The notes below the pieces were generated by a model, which was not told where the DNA came from, searched no databases, and saw nothing but the letters and a program-made list of their open reading frames with translations. DNA of 64,000 nt, from the NCBI GenBank assembly GCA_965237985.1, contig OZ250161.1:1302001-1366000 (forward strand). The letters are read 5' to 3'. The translations under genes and the position numbers were made by a program. The DNA comes from G965212025 sp965237985. Its GTDB lineage: Bacteria; Pseudomonadota; Gammaproteobacteria; Poriferisulfidales; Oxydemutatoraceae. This document shows, one piece after another, positions 51,761 to 60,907 of this stretch (position 1 is the first letter of the stretch; each line of letters begins with the position of its first letter).

Positions 51761-52811
51761 GCTCCCATAGACCGTTCCCCATTTTTTTGTTTAACGACGG
51801 TTTAACCAAGATGCAGAAAGTGACCACCACGGAAACCGGGTTTCCAGGCAATCCAAAACAAAGCGTACTGTTTATGCTGCCGAAAGTGAAAGGGCGACCA
51901 GGCTTGACTGCGACTTTCCAGAATTCCAGTTTCCCCAGTTCCGCAATGATGCTGCGGGTGTAATCGGCGTCACCTACCGACACCCCTCCCGAGCAAATGA
52001 TCGCATCTGGGCACAGTTCCATGGCTGCACGAAACTTTTTTCTGAGGTCTGCTTTGTTGTCTTTGACGATGCCCAGGTCGTAGCTTTCGCAGTTCAGTTT
52101 TTCCAACAAGCCAAGCAAGGTGTAACGGTTAGTGTCATACAACTGCCCGGGGCCAAGATTCCGGTCGGTTCCCAAGGGGCAAAGCTCGTCGCCTGTTGAA
52201 AAAAATACGCATTTGCATTTTCTGAATACGCGTAGGCGTTCCACACCGATGGAAGCCAGCAACCCCAGGTGCGCCGGCCCCAGTCTGGTTCCCCGGGTGA
52301 GCGCAGTTTCCCCGGCACGCAAATCTTCTCCGGCTGCCCGTACGTTTTGACCAACGGTATGGCCTGCGGCAATAAAAACGTGCTTGCCGCTTACCCGTAC
52401 CTGTTCCTGAATGACAACAGTGTCGGCACCGGCAGGCAAAACGCCGCCAGTCGTAATCCGTACACAACAGCCTTCCGACAGCCTTCCTGACCACGGCGCA
52501 CCGGCATAGGAGTTGCCCACCAGCTTAAGTTCAGTCTGGCCGCTTCCTGGTATGTCCACCGAGGATATGGCGTAGCCGTCCATGGCTGAGTTCGCCTGCA
52601 TCGGGACATCATGTTGTGCGGTTACGGCTTCGCCCAGTATGCGCCCAAGCGCGGCACTTAAACTTACGGTTTTACATTCTGTGATTTCGCTGGTGGCAGC
52701 ATCAATACGCTTCCCGGCTTCTGCCACTGAAATGGATTCGGAGTCGTATTCGTCCTGGCAACTGGCGAGTGACGGCATGCCGGTTTCGGTTTCCTGATCA
52801 AAGTCAGTCAC
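51516..52811 (-). CDS. moeA: Molybdopterin molybdenumtransferase
   Basis: Inserts molybdate into adenylylated molybdopterin. About 431 residues from GTG 52811, which overlaps the smr stop; an ATG at 52778 is an alternative, and the frame open to 52997 lies inside smr. Motifs are DVPMQANSAMDGYA, ITTGGVLPAGADTVV, STGDEL, ICSGGVSVGDADYT and KPGRPFTFGSI with LPGNPVSVVVTF. The C-terminus (ELDASLDNVAAGQIVEVLLF) exists in three more copies downstream. Confidence 0.93.
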   Translation of the reverse strand: MTDFDQETETGMPSLASCQDEYDSESISVAEAGKRIDAATSEITECKTVSLSAALGRILGEAVTAQHDVPMQANSAMDGYAISSVDIPGSGQTELKLVGNSYAGAPWSGRLSEGCCVRITTGGVLPAGADTVVIQEQVRVSGKHVFIAAGHTVGQNVRAAGEDLRAGETALTRGTRLGPAHLGLLASIGVERLRVFRKCKCVFFSTGDELCPLGTDRNLGPGQLYDTNRYTLLGLLEKLNCESYDLGIVKDNKADLRKKFRAAMELCPDAIICSGGVSVGDADYTRSIIAELGKLEFWKVAVKPGRPFTFGSINSTLCFGLPGNPVSVVVTFCILVKPSLNKKMGNGLWEPLRLRAHCASKLRKRKGRMEYQRGILETAPGGDFLVHKSGAQGSGILSSLSNANCLIELDASLDNVAAGQIVEVLLFPGLI

Positions 52812-53464
52812 ACTTTCATTCTCACATAGGTTGCACCACTGCCGCCCTTGCTGGCAATAGCCGGGCAAAAAGCCTGGACCTGCGGATGGTTTGCCAGAAA
52901 ACGGAGTGTCAAATCCTTCAATGCTGATCCCTTGGTGGGCGAATGGATTCCTTTGCCGTGAATGACTATGGCATAACGCTCCTTCTTCATCCTGCATCTT
53001 TCAAGATAGGCAGCCAGTTTTGCCAGTGCCTGGGGACGGTTATAGCCGTGCAAATCCAGAAATTCTGCATGTCGAAACGCATTCCGTTTGATTTTTTTCC
53101 ATATTTTCTCTTGGACACCAAGATTACAATAATATTCTCCGGCTGACTCATCGCCTGTCAGTGCCCCAGTAGAAACCAGCATATTTCCTGTGGGTGCACG
53201 GAAACTACGCCGAACAAGTTTTTCCCTGCCTTTTGCTTCTGGCTCCTGAGAACTTTCCCATTTTTCCTGACGATTTAACCTGGCAATCGATGTGTGTGCA
53301 TGGTTTGTCGTGACCCGCCTCACTGGCAGCTCTGTTTTTCCAAGCCTTTTAACTTGGACATCGCGATTTAGATTTTCCATCAAATCCTGAAATGTTTCCG
53401 CCCCCCTGTTTCCCATTGTATTTTCCGTATCAACAGCCTCGGTCGGCATGAACCAATCAGTCAC
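52808..53464 (-). CDS. Smr domain protein
   Basis: 218 residues. The C-terminal 90 form an Smr domain: LDLHGYNRPQALAKLAAYLE, the IVIHGKGIHSP nuclease-type motif and the GGSGATYVRMKV end. The N-terminal half is low-complexity and charged, as in proteobacterial SmrA/SmrB. SmrB-type relatives cleave mRNA at collided ribosomes; whether this one does is not shown. Overlaps moeA. Confidence 0.88.
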   Translation of the reverse strand: MTDWFMPTEAVDTENTMGNRGAETFQDLMENLNRDVQVKRLGKTELPVRRVTTNHAHTSIARLNRQEKWESSQEPEAKGREKLVRRSFRAPTGNMLVSTGALTGDESAGEYYCNLGVQEKIWKKIKRNAFRHAEFLDLHGYNRPQALAKLAAYLERCRMKKERYAIVIHGKGIHSPTKGSALKDLTLRFLANHPQVQAFCPAIASKGGSGATYVRMKV

Positions 53465-53939
53465 TGGCCGACAAGTAAAACCTGCTCAACAAACCATGAA
53501 CAATGCCCATATTCTAGCTTTTTGCTTCACCGAAGTCAGTTTCTAAAACGAGCCGTGCGCATTTTGTCATGACCGTGAATGCCACGGGACCAAAAGATCA
53601 CCTTGCCGTCGCACCGACCTCCCCACGATCAGATTTTGCTCTCTTCTTCACCTGGAATTTTGTGGTGCGTCCGGTTGTCATTCACACCTGCCGGATTGCA
53701 TCTGAAGTCCCTGCCAATCCATATTGTGGGTGAAATAATATCGCTGTCAGAGCGATTCATCTACCATGGATTTACCGGGCAGCCGCCATGCTCCAAGTCT
53801 GATAGAGAGCGTCGTTGTGCTATCATTTTCGTGAGGGTTCAGCCCCGTGAGAATGGAGTCAACACCCGTAATCAAAAGCGGAGGGTGGCGTAGCCTTGGT
53901 TGTTCTTTTCATCTTTCACCACGCATCAGCCTGACGTTC
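53465..53939. other. Spacer of about 475 bases with no recognised gene
   Basis: Lies between divergent smr and the uracil-DNA glycosylase gene. A 104-codon open frame (53579-53893, plus) has no recognisable features. It probably contains both promoters. Confidence 0.5.
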
Positions 53940-54707
53940 ATGAGCCGAGAGAGTACCGCACCCAACCAGAAACTTTTGCGATATCTCGTTGCCATGGATA
54001 CAACCGTTTACGCAAAGCGTCCTGGCGTTGTCGCACCCGCCACCCGGCGCCCCGCTGCACCCGTTGCCACACCTGCCATCGATAACGCCACTGTTCCTGA
54101 ACCCAGACACGCTACTGCAAAACCCGGCAAAGAAACAGCAGCATGGGAACCGTTGCTGAAAGAAATGAACAGTTGCCGCGCCTGCAAACTTCATGTCACC
54201 CGCCACAATGTTGTGGCAGGAGTGGGAAACCGAAAAGCTGCATGGATGATTGTGGGAGAGGCACCAGGAAGTGAGGAAGATTTGCGTGGGGAGCCCTTTG
54301 TTGGCCGTGCCGGAAAATTGCTCGATGCCATGTTGAAAGCCATCCACCTCGACCGGGAAAGCGTATATATCACCAACACGGTGAAATGTCGCCCGCCTCA
54401 GAACCGCAATCCTGAGCACGAAGAACTGCAAGCCTGCCATGGTTTCCTGGTGCGCCAGGTGAAACTGGTGTCGCCCCGCATTTTGCTGGCTTTAGGAAAG
54501 GTGGCCTCAAACACGCTACTCGGAAATGATGACTCACTCAAGCAATCGCGCGGCACAGTACACACTTTTTCAGACACCGGGATTCCCGTGGTGGTCACCT
54601 ATCACCCAGCCTACCTATTGCGACAACCAAGACAAAAACGTGCCGCATGGGAAGATCTGAAACTTGCTGTGCGAGTTGTTGCAGATACAGCTAGAGACCA
54701 GGGCTAA
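53940..54707 (+). CDS. Type 4 (family 4) uracil-DNA glycosylase
   Basis: Fe-S uracil-DNA glycosylase. 255 residues from ATG 53940 (MSRESTAPNQKLLRYL); a frame open from 53847 adds an unlikely leader. Cluster cysteines in CRACKLH (about 79-82), CRPPQNRNP and ELQACHGFL; active-site VGEAPGSEEDLRGEPFVG and YHPAYLLR. Residues 20-60 are a proline- and alanine-rich linker. Followed after 19 bases by ligA, a plausible repair pair. Confidence 0.9.
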   Translation: MSRESTAPNQKLLRYLVAMDTTVYAKRPGVVAPATRRPAAPVATPAIDNATVPEPRHATAKPGKETAAWEPLLKEMNSCRACKLHVTRHNVVAGVGNRKAAWMIVGEAPGSEEDLRGEPFVGRAGKLLDAMLKAIHLDRESVYITNTVKCRPPQNRNPEHEELQACHGFLVRQVKLVSPRILLALGKVASNTLLGNDDSLKQSRGTVHTFSDTGIPVVVTYHPAYLLRQPRQKRAAWEDLKLAVRVVADTARDQG

Positions 54708-54726
54708 TGGACAAGAGACAAAGGTG

Positions 54727-56832
54727 ATGCGCGGCGAAACGCCATTGAAACCGCATCTTGCCGCAGAGGCTGAAGAACGACAGCAGCGGGCAAAAGTGTT
54801 GCGGGAGGCAATCAGGAAGCACAACCGCAGCTACTTCGAAGAAGACAATCCTCGGATTACCGACGCGCAATATGATGAAATGAGGCGCGAACTGGAAATG
54901 CTCGAAACACGCTACCCGCAATTGCGCACGGTGGATTCCCCCCTGCACGAAGTAGGTGCCCCCCCGTCCGGAAACTTTTCTACCGTCGAGCACAGCAGCC
55001 CAATGTTGTCTTTGGCGAATGCATATAACGACGAGGAGTTGGCCGGGTTTGACCAGAGTGTCCGCAAAAAGCTTTTTCCCGACGATACGGAGAAAACCAT
55101 TGCTTACACTGGGGAACTGAAGGTGGATGGATTGGCGCTCAGCCTGGTGTATCTCGATCGTCGCCTGGTCAGGGCGGTAACACGAGGTGACGGCACGACC
55201 GGAGAAAATGTGACCGCAAACGCCAGAGAAATCCGAGACCTGCCTTTGACGCTTGAAGCAGCGTGTCCTGTAGCAGAAATCGAGATTCGCGGTGAGGTGT
55301 ATATGCCATGGCAGAATTTTGAATCTTTGAATGCGCGTGCACACGACAACGGAGAAAAAACCTACGCCAATCCCCGCAATGCAGCCGCCGGTAGCATGAG
55401 ACAGCTGGGAACGGGTGTGGTCGAAGCCCGAGGCCTGCATTTTATTGCTTACGCTGCCTTGGGAGAACCAGGCCTGTTGCCAGGCAGGCACTACGACACA
55501 ATGCAATGGTTAAGTGAACTTGGATTCACGCCCAGCCCACACCTCCGGCGCTTGACAAATCTGGGAGCGTGTGCGGGTTATTACCGGGAATTGCTTGAAA
55601 AGCGCCGTGCAATTCAGTTTGACATTGACGGTGTGGTTTTCAAAGTCGACAGACACGACCAGCAACAAATACTTGGACAAAGGGGCCGCTCACCACGTTG
55701 GGCCATTGCCTATAAGTTCCCGGCAGCCTTGGTCCAAACCAAAGTGTTGGACGTGCATTTCCAAGTGGGCAGATTGGGAACTTTGACACCAGTTGCCGAA
55801 GTTGTACCCGTGTTTATCGCCGGCGTCACTGTCAGCAAGGTGTCCCTGCACAACATGGCAATCATTCAGAAACTCGGCTTGCGGATCGGAGACACCGTGG
55901 AAGTAAAGCGAAGCGGAGACGTGATCCCACAAATCACCCACGTGATCAACAAGAACCACCAAGAAGACTCGCGCGCAGTGGTTTTCCCGGAAGAGTGTCC
56001 AGACTGTCACGGGAAAGTGTCCTTGACTGCTGACAACAAACTGGCACGTTGCGAAAACGGGGTCGCGTGCGCCGCCCAACAGAAAAACGCCATTGTTCAT
56101 TTTTGCTCACGCCGGGCGATGAATATAAAAGGTCTGGGCAGGAAGCTGGTGCACCAGCTGGTGGAAAACGGCTTGGTTGGAAATGTCTCGGAACTGTACC
56201 AGCTCACTCTGACAGCACTTTGTACTCTGAATCTTGTTGCTGAAAAGCGTGCCGGACTGATTCTGAAAGCTATTCGGAACGATACGAAACCTCCTCTGAA
56301 CCTTTTCATTTTTGCCTTGGGAATCCCCGAAGTCGGAGAAGAAACCGCAAAAATTCTGGCGCGATTTTTCACCGACATGGATACCTTGGTTGCCACTGAA
56401 CAAAGCGAGTTGAACGAACTGCCCGGCATCGGTCCGAAGACCGCAGACAATATCGTTCGTTATTTCACTGAGGAGCACAACGCGACTGTGCTCAAACAAC
56501 TGCTAAAGCATGTGCATCCGCAACCAGTGCGAGAAAGCAGGTTGAACGGGAGCTCTTATGTGCTGACCGGACGCTTGAAAATGTCGCGGCAAGAAGCCGT
56601 GAAACACTTGGAAATGCTCGGGGCAACCGTAAGCGGGTCAGTAACAACAGATACCACTGCCTTGATCGTGGGCAACAGGCCTGGGGGGAACAAAACCGAC
56701 AAAGCCAGAAAACTGAACACCGCCATCATGGATGAAAACGCTTTCAACACCTTGCTTGCAAACGCAACAGAAAGCAGAGAGAAACAGGTGTCTGAAAGAC
56801 AAAAAGCCCAAAGTCACCTGCCTGGCTTTTAA
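54727..56832 (+). CDS. ligA: NAD-dependent DNA ligase
   Basis: Seals nicks in replication and repair. 701 residues from ATG 54727: adenylation domain with K132 in ELKVDGLALSL, OB fold, the zinc finger CPDC and CENGVAC (about 430-450), helix-hairpin-helix repeats (LPGIGPKTADNIV), and a C-terminal BRCT domain (about 610-690, SSYVLTGRLKMSRQEA). Its stop abuts on the plus strand the stop of a minus-strand reading frame (56835-56833). The last 190 bases are repeated three more times downstream. Confidence 0.96.
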   Translation: MRGETPLKPHLAAEAEERQQRAKVLREAIRKHNRSYFEEDNPRITDAQYDEMRRELEMLETRYPQLRTVDSPLHEVGAPPSGNFSTVEHSSPMLSLANAYNDEELAGFDQSVRKKLFPDDTEKTIAYTGELKVDGLALSLVYLDRRLVRAVTRGDGTTGENVTANAREIRDLPLTLEAACPVAEIEIRGEVYMPWQNFESLNARAHDNGEKTYANPRNAAAGSMRQLGTGVVEARGLHFIAYAALGEPGLLPGRHYDTMQWLSELGFTPSPHLRRLTNLGACAGYYRELLEKRRAIQFDIDGVVFKVDRHDQQQILGQRGRSPRWAIAYKFPAALVQTKVLDVHFQVGRLGTLTPVAEVVPVFIAGVTVSKVSLHNMAIIQKLGLRIGDTVEVKRSGDVIPQITHVINKNHQEDSRAVVFPEECPDCHGKVSLTADNKLARCENGVACAAQQKNAIVHFCSRRAMNIKGLGRKLVHQLVENGLVGNVSELYQLTLTALCTLNLVAEKRAGLILKAIRNDTKPPLNLFIFALGIPEVGEETAKILARFFTDMDTLVATEQSELNELPGIGPKTADNIVRYFTEEHNATVLKQLLKHVHPQPVRESRLNGSSYVLTGRLKMSRQEAVKHLEMLGATVSGSVTTDTTALIVGNRPGGNKTDKARKLNTAIMDENAFNTLLANATESREKQVSERQKAQSHLPGF

Positions 56833-57802
56833 TTACCTTTTTCCCTGATAACAGCTCTCTGCATAAAGCGCGATTTCTCCATAACGGATCAGCAGCACCT
56901 TGGTGATGTCTGCCGAATGCCCCCGGGACCGCAACAACAGATACCACTGCCTTGATCGTGGGCAACAGGCCTGGGGGGAACAAAACCGACAAAGCCAGAA
57001 AACTGAACACCGCCATCATGGATGAAAACGCTTTCAACACCTTGCTTGCAAACGCAACAGAAAGCAGAGAGAAACAGGTGTCTGAAAGACAAAAAGCCCA
57101 AAGTCACCTGCCTGGCTTTTAATTACCTTTTTCCCTGATAACAGCTCTCTGCATAAAGCGCGATTTCTCCATAACGGGTCAACAGTACCTTGATGGTGTC
57201 TGCCGAATGCCCCCGGGACCGCAACAACAGATACCACTGCCTTGATCGTGGGCAACAGGCCTGGGGGGAACAAAACCGACAAAGCCAGAAAACTGAACAC
57301 CGCCATCATGGATGAAAACGCTTTCAACACCTTGCTTGCAAACACAACAGAAAGCAGAGAGAAACAGGTGTCTAAAAGACAAAAAGCCCAAAGTCACCTG
57401 CCTGGCTTTTAATTACCTTTTTCCCTGATAACAGCTCTCTGCATAAAGCGCGATTTCTCCATAACGGATCGCCAATACCTAGGTTGATGACTGCCGAATG
57501 CCCCCGGGACCGCAACAACAGATACCACTGCCTTGATCGTGGGCAACAGGCCTGGGGGGAACAAAACCGACAAAGCCAGAAAACTGAACACCGCCATCAT
57601 GGATGAAAACGCTTTCAACACCTTGCTTGCAAACGCAACAGAAAGCAGAGAGAAACAGGTGTCTGAAAGACAAAAAGCCCAAAGTCACCTGCCTGGCTTT
57701 TAATTACCTTTTTCCCTGATAACAGCTCTCTGCATAAAGCGCGATTTCTCCATAACGGGTCAGCAGCACCTTGGTGATGTCTGCCGAATGCCCCCGGGTC
57801 AG
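56642..57802. repeat. 290-bp tandem repeat x4 at the ligA 3' border
   Basis: Units start near 56642, 56932, 57222 and 57513 (periods 290, 290, 291). Each holds about 190 bases of the ligA end and about 100 bases that on the minus strand read GHSADITKVLLTRYGEIALY followed by AESCYQGKR and a stop. CGGGTCAG occurs at 56634-56641 in ligA and again at 57795-57802 past the last unit. The three internal junctions all carry the variant CGGGACCG, so one founding junction was amplified. Copies differ at only a few positions. Confidence 0.95.
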
Positions 57803-58016
57803 GAGCGGGAAGTTTACTCAGCGCCTCTGCTGTCGCATCCACGGCTTTGGGTACGCAGGCGCGCCGATGGACTGTATCCCCGGCCAACTGTCCAACGGTC
57901 GTCAGCCCCACGTATTGAACACCATCAACAAGCACACCGTTCCTACTCAAGGCCGCAATCGTGAACAATGGCAATGAAGCTTCCAGTTTCGCTTGAATGC
58001 TCGGCGTAACCGGCAA
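57615..58016 (-). pseudogene. Unidentified gene, probably truncated or frameshifted
   Basis: A 133-codon frame starts at 58016 (MPVTPSIQAKLEASLPLFTI) and runs into the last 290-bp unit. Within the repeat, a different frame, GHSADITKVLLTRYGEIALY followed by AESCYQGKR, looks more protein-like and stops exactly next to ligA in the first unit. This suggests that a real gene once met ligA tail to tail and that its body has lost the frame. No family is recognised. 58017-58297 shows nothing further. Confidence 0.4.
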
Positions 58017-58297
58017 GCGAGAGTAACGACTGTCATCACATCAATTTTGGTCTTTGCCGACCAGACTGCTCAAAAACATTTGCAAACGCAATTTTTTGTA
58101 ATGACTTGGGCACAGGCGCAGAAAGAAAGCTTTGTTGTGCATCTGCTATCATCCGTCCCGCGGTTCGCGACCCGACAACAAAACCAGAAATGGGAAAGCG
58201 GTTGTACAGCATGGAGCTTCAGTTGCTCTCGAGCTATGGAGCATCAACCGTAAAAGCTTGAGTTTCGGTGTCCTCAACTTGAGAAACTGACGTACAT

Positions 58298-59941
58298 ATG
58301 TCCAATACCCACAAGAACCCTGGTACCGGGATTAACCGTGAAATCCTCATTCTTGGAGGTGGTTTCGCAGGCGCTTATTTGGCCCGCTATCTGCGCAAAA
58401 CTATTCGTGGGAAAGCAAAAGTAAGTCTCATCGACAAGAACAATTATTTTGTTTTTCAGCCTCTTCTGCCTGAAGTCGCTTCCGGCACCCTGAGCGCCCG
58501 GGACGCGGTTGTACCGCTTCGTGGCATGTTGAAAGGCACGCGCTTTCGCATGGCAGAAGTTCACAAGGTTGACTTGGAGGCGCAAAACATCACGGTATTG
58601 CAAGGCAGAAAACGCTGGTTGGTTGACCTGAAATACGACCACTTGGTGATGGCTTTCGGTCGCGAAACCAATCTTGGCATGCTGCCCGGTTTTACTGAAC
58701 ATGCTTTTTCCATGAAAAATTTGGCGGACGCCTACGTTTTACGCAACCACGTCCTGGATTGCCTGGAAAGCGCGGACATCACCGAACACCCGAGTTTAAA
58801 ACGTCGACTTCTGACTTTCGTGGTAGCAGGCGGTGGGTTTTCCGGAGTGGAAACAGCGGGGGAACTGATAGAAATGCTTGAAAAGGCCTTGCATTTTTAC
58901 CCCAATATCAAGCGGGATGAAATCAAACTGTACATTGTTCACAATGGGCCGTGCATTCTCCCCGAGCTTCCGGAAAGGCTCGGACGCTACGCGCATCGCG
59001 TTTTGGGGAAGCACAAACTGGAAATAGTCCTGAACTGTGCAATCGAGTCAGCCACATCCACCCATGTGGCACTTGGTGGCGGAGCTCGCCTGGAAACTTT
59101 TACATTGATTTCCACAGTGGGCACCGTTGCCAACAGCCTGCTGAAAGATTTTCCCGTTCAGCTCGTCCGGGACAAGTTGCCTGTGGATGACAAGTTGCGA
59201 GTGAAAGGTTATGAGAACGTTTGGGCCATTGGCGATGCCGCTTTGATACCGCTGGACCCCGAAGGAACCCGTTTGGCTCCACCGACCGCCCAGTTTGCAC
59301 GCAAAGAAGCCTACCGTCTGGCTCATAATCTGGCCGCGGCAATCGACAATAAGCCACTGACCAGTTTTCATTACCGGCCTATCGGGAACATGGCATCCAT
59401 CGGTAGCCACAAAGGTGTTGCCACCATAAAGAATATGCGCTTCGCCGGCTTTTTTGCATGGTTTATCTGGCGCTCTACCTATCTGTTGATGATCCCCGGT
59501 ATGGCGACAAAAATACGCATCATGTTCGATTGGCTTCTGGACGCCGTTCTGCCACGCTCCATAGTGAAAATGCCACAAAGAACAACAAATGCCTGTCATA
59601 GCATGCGCTTTGCCAAGAACGACGTGGTTTCCCAGCCTGGACAGTTGGCCACCGGGTTTTACATGGTGGTATCCGGGCTGCTTGAGCTGGTGGTAGAAGA
59701 CCCTGAAGGTGGCGAACCGTTCAGGCGACTGTTCAAACCGGGCGACCATTGGGGTGAGCGTGTGGTTTCCAACAAAATGCTGACCCAAGGAACACTCACC
59801 GCGCTTGCCGAAACTCGCACCATGGTGTTGGGCAGGGAAGACTTTCTTTTTCTCAGAGAGTCTTTCCCACCGCTCGACGAGTACTTCCGGAACATCCCGG
59901 CATCTCACTACTCAAAGCTTTTTCAAGAACGCAAAAATTAA
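58298..59941 (+). CDS. Type II NADH dehydrogenase fused to a cyclic-nucleotide-binding domain
   Basis: Single-subunit, non-pumping FAD oxidoreductase, peripheral on the inner membrane. 547 residues: FAD fold ILILGGGFAGAYLARYL (about 16-32), NYFVFQPLLPEVASG, the NAD fold FVVAGGGFSGVETAGEL (about 169-185), VWAIGDAALIPL and the quinone-region PPTAQFARKEA. An amphipathic or hydrophobic stretch (about 385-405) follows. Residues from about 430 form a cNMP-binding-type barrel (FAKNDVVSQPGQLATGFYMVVSGLLELV). Most NDH-2 proteins end near 430, so the C-terminal domain is an extra module and may gate activity by ligand. Confidence 0.88.
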   Translation: MSNTHKNPGTGINREILILGGGFAGAYLARYLRKTIRGKAKVSLIDKNNYFVFQPLLPEVASGTLSARDAVVPLRGMLKGTRFRMAEVHKVDLEAQNITVLQGRKRWLVDLKYDHLVMAFGRETNLGMLPGFTEHAFSMKNLADAYVLRNHVLDCLESADITEHPSLKRRLLTFVVAGGGFSGVETAGELIEMLEKALHFYPNIKRDEIKLYIVHNGPCILPELPERLGRYAHRVLGKHKLEIVLNCAIESATSTHVALGGGARLETFTLISTVGTVANSLLKDFPVQLVRDKLPVDDKLRVKGYENVWAIGDAALIPLDPEGTRLAPPTAQFARKEAYRLAHNLAAAIDNKPLTSFHYRPIGNMASIGSHKGVATIKNMRFAGFFAWFIWRSTYLLMIPGMATKIRIMFDWLLDAVLPRSIVKMPQRTTNACHSMRFAKNDVVSQPGQLATGFYMVVSGLLELVVEDPEGGEPFRRLFKPGDHWGERVVSNKMLTQGTLTALAETRTMVLGREDFLFLRESFPPLDEYFRNIPASHYSKLFQERKN

Positions 59942-60145
59942 CACGGAAAGACCTCTCTTCACATCAGCCTGAAGTACGTGGGGCTGCTACAGGAGCGGAT
60001 GCCTGCATCCGGCCTTGGAGTTGCCATTCCCGGTCTTGCCTCCTGCAGGGCTGGTTGTCAGGTGTCAAACCGAACCTGGCAAAAACCCGTTCCTCTGAAT
60101 TTTCAAGATCATTTTTTCGCCGCTCTGAAACGGAACCTCGTTTTG

Positions 60146-60907
60146 TCACAATACGCACATTGCCAACTGGAACTCAAAATCATGGTCCGAAATTCGAGGC
60201 TGTCTGGCAAAATTCGAAACCTGCATGAAATACAAATACAACTGATGCTTCCCGACACTGAATTCGGGAAACAGGGCATGTCTTTTTTGCATTTTTAAAC
60301 GCAACATGGACGGAGAGTTCTTCTCGGAAAGCACTTTTCTGAAACGACCTTTCTCCGTACGGGCGGTTTCAAAAAATCCGCTTAAACGGGTCAGAGAAAG
60401 GCTACTGCAGATCCCCACGTCCAGCTTCTTGAACGGTTCGTACCAAGTCCGCACATCCCGATCTTTTTCATATTGGCTGGTGTGTAACCAAGAGTAAAAC
60501 GCGGGAAGGTCAAAGCTGCAGGTTCCAGACGCTACGCTGCTGCGTCTTCTAATGGCCTCCCGCAAATGATGCTCCTCATCCACACGGGATGTAGAGAACT
60601 CGTTCACCTGTTTTCGAGCTTCAACAAGTGCATTTAATTGTTGGAAAATTTTTCCCCGGTCGGCTTTTTCGATTTCGCTGTATTTTTGCAGACTATCGGC
60701 CTGATCTTGTAGAGCAACAAGCAAAGTATTTTTGATGTTGTTGTTGGCAACCAATGAAGACAACTCCTGTAGAGCTTTGATGGTTTCCAGTTCCAGGTTT
60801 TTATAAGCCATAAGATTTTGCACCGCTTTTTGCAGATATTCATAGCGTAAAAAAACGCGCACCTTCGGATCAACCGGGCACTCAAAAATCAGGGGTTCAG
60901 AGACCAT
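60146..60907 (-). CDS. zapD: Cell-division protein ZapD
   Basis: Bundles FtsZ filaments at the division site. 253 residues from the ATG at 60907 (MVSEPLIFECPVDPKVRVFLRYEYL); another ATG lies three codons upstream. Helical N-terminal half, then a beta domain with LPAFYSWLHTSQYEKDRDVRTWYEPF and the family RPRISDHDFEF-type ending. Belongs to the pilC-pilD-coaE-zapD order, but an interval of about 900 bases separates it from coaE. 59942-60145, beyond its end, holds nothing recognised; yacG is not found there. Confidence 0.9.
   Translation of the reverse strand: MVSEPLIFECPVDPKVRVFLRYEYLQKAVQNLMAYKNLELETIKALQELSSLVANNNIKNTLLVALQDQADSLQKYSEIEKADRGKIFQQLNALVEARKQVNEFSTSRVDEEHHLREAIRRRSSVASGTCSFDLPAFYSWLHTSQYEKDRDVRTWYEPFKKLDVGICSSLSLTRLSGFFETARTEKGRFRKVLSEKNSPSMLRLKMQKRHALFPEFSVGKHQLYLYFMQVSNFARQPRISDHDFEFQLAMCVL

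Noticed and set aside
56833..57800. Repeats after ligA as an insertion sequence
   Set aside because: Units are copies of the ligA end and its neighbour; there is no transposase, no terminal inverted repeats and no target-site duplication.
57720..57800. ThiI-like motif (LLTRYGEIAL) in the minus-strand frame
   Set aside because: In ThiI the RYGEIALK motif is N-terminal; here the frame ends about 15 residues later, so the resemblance is probably chance.
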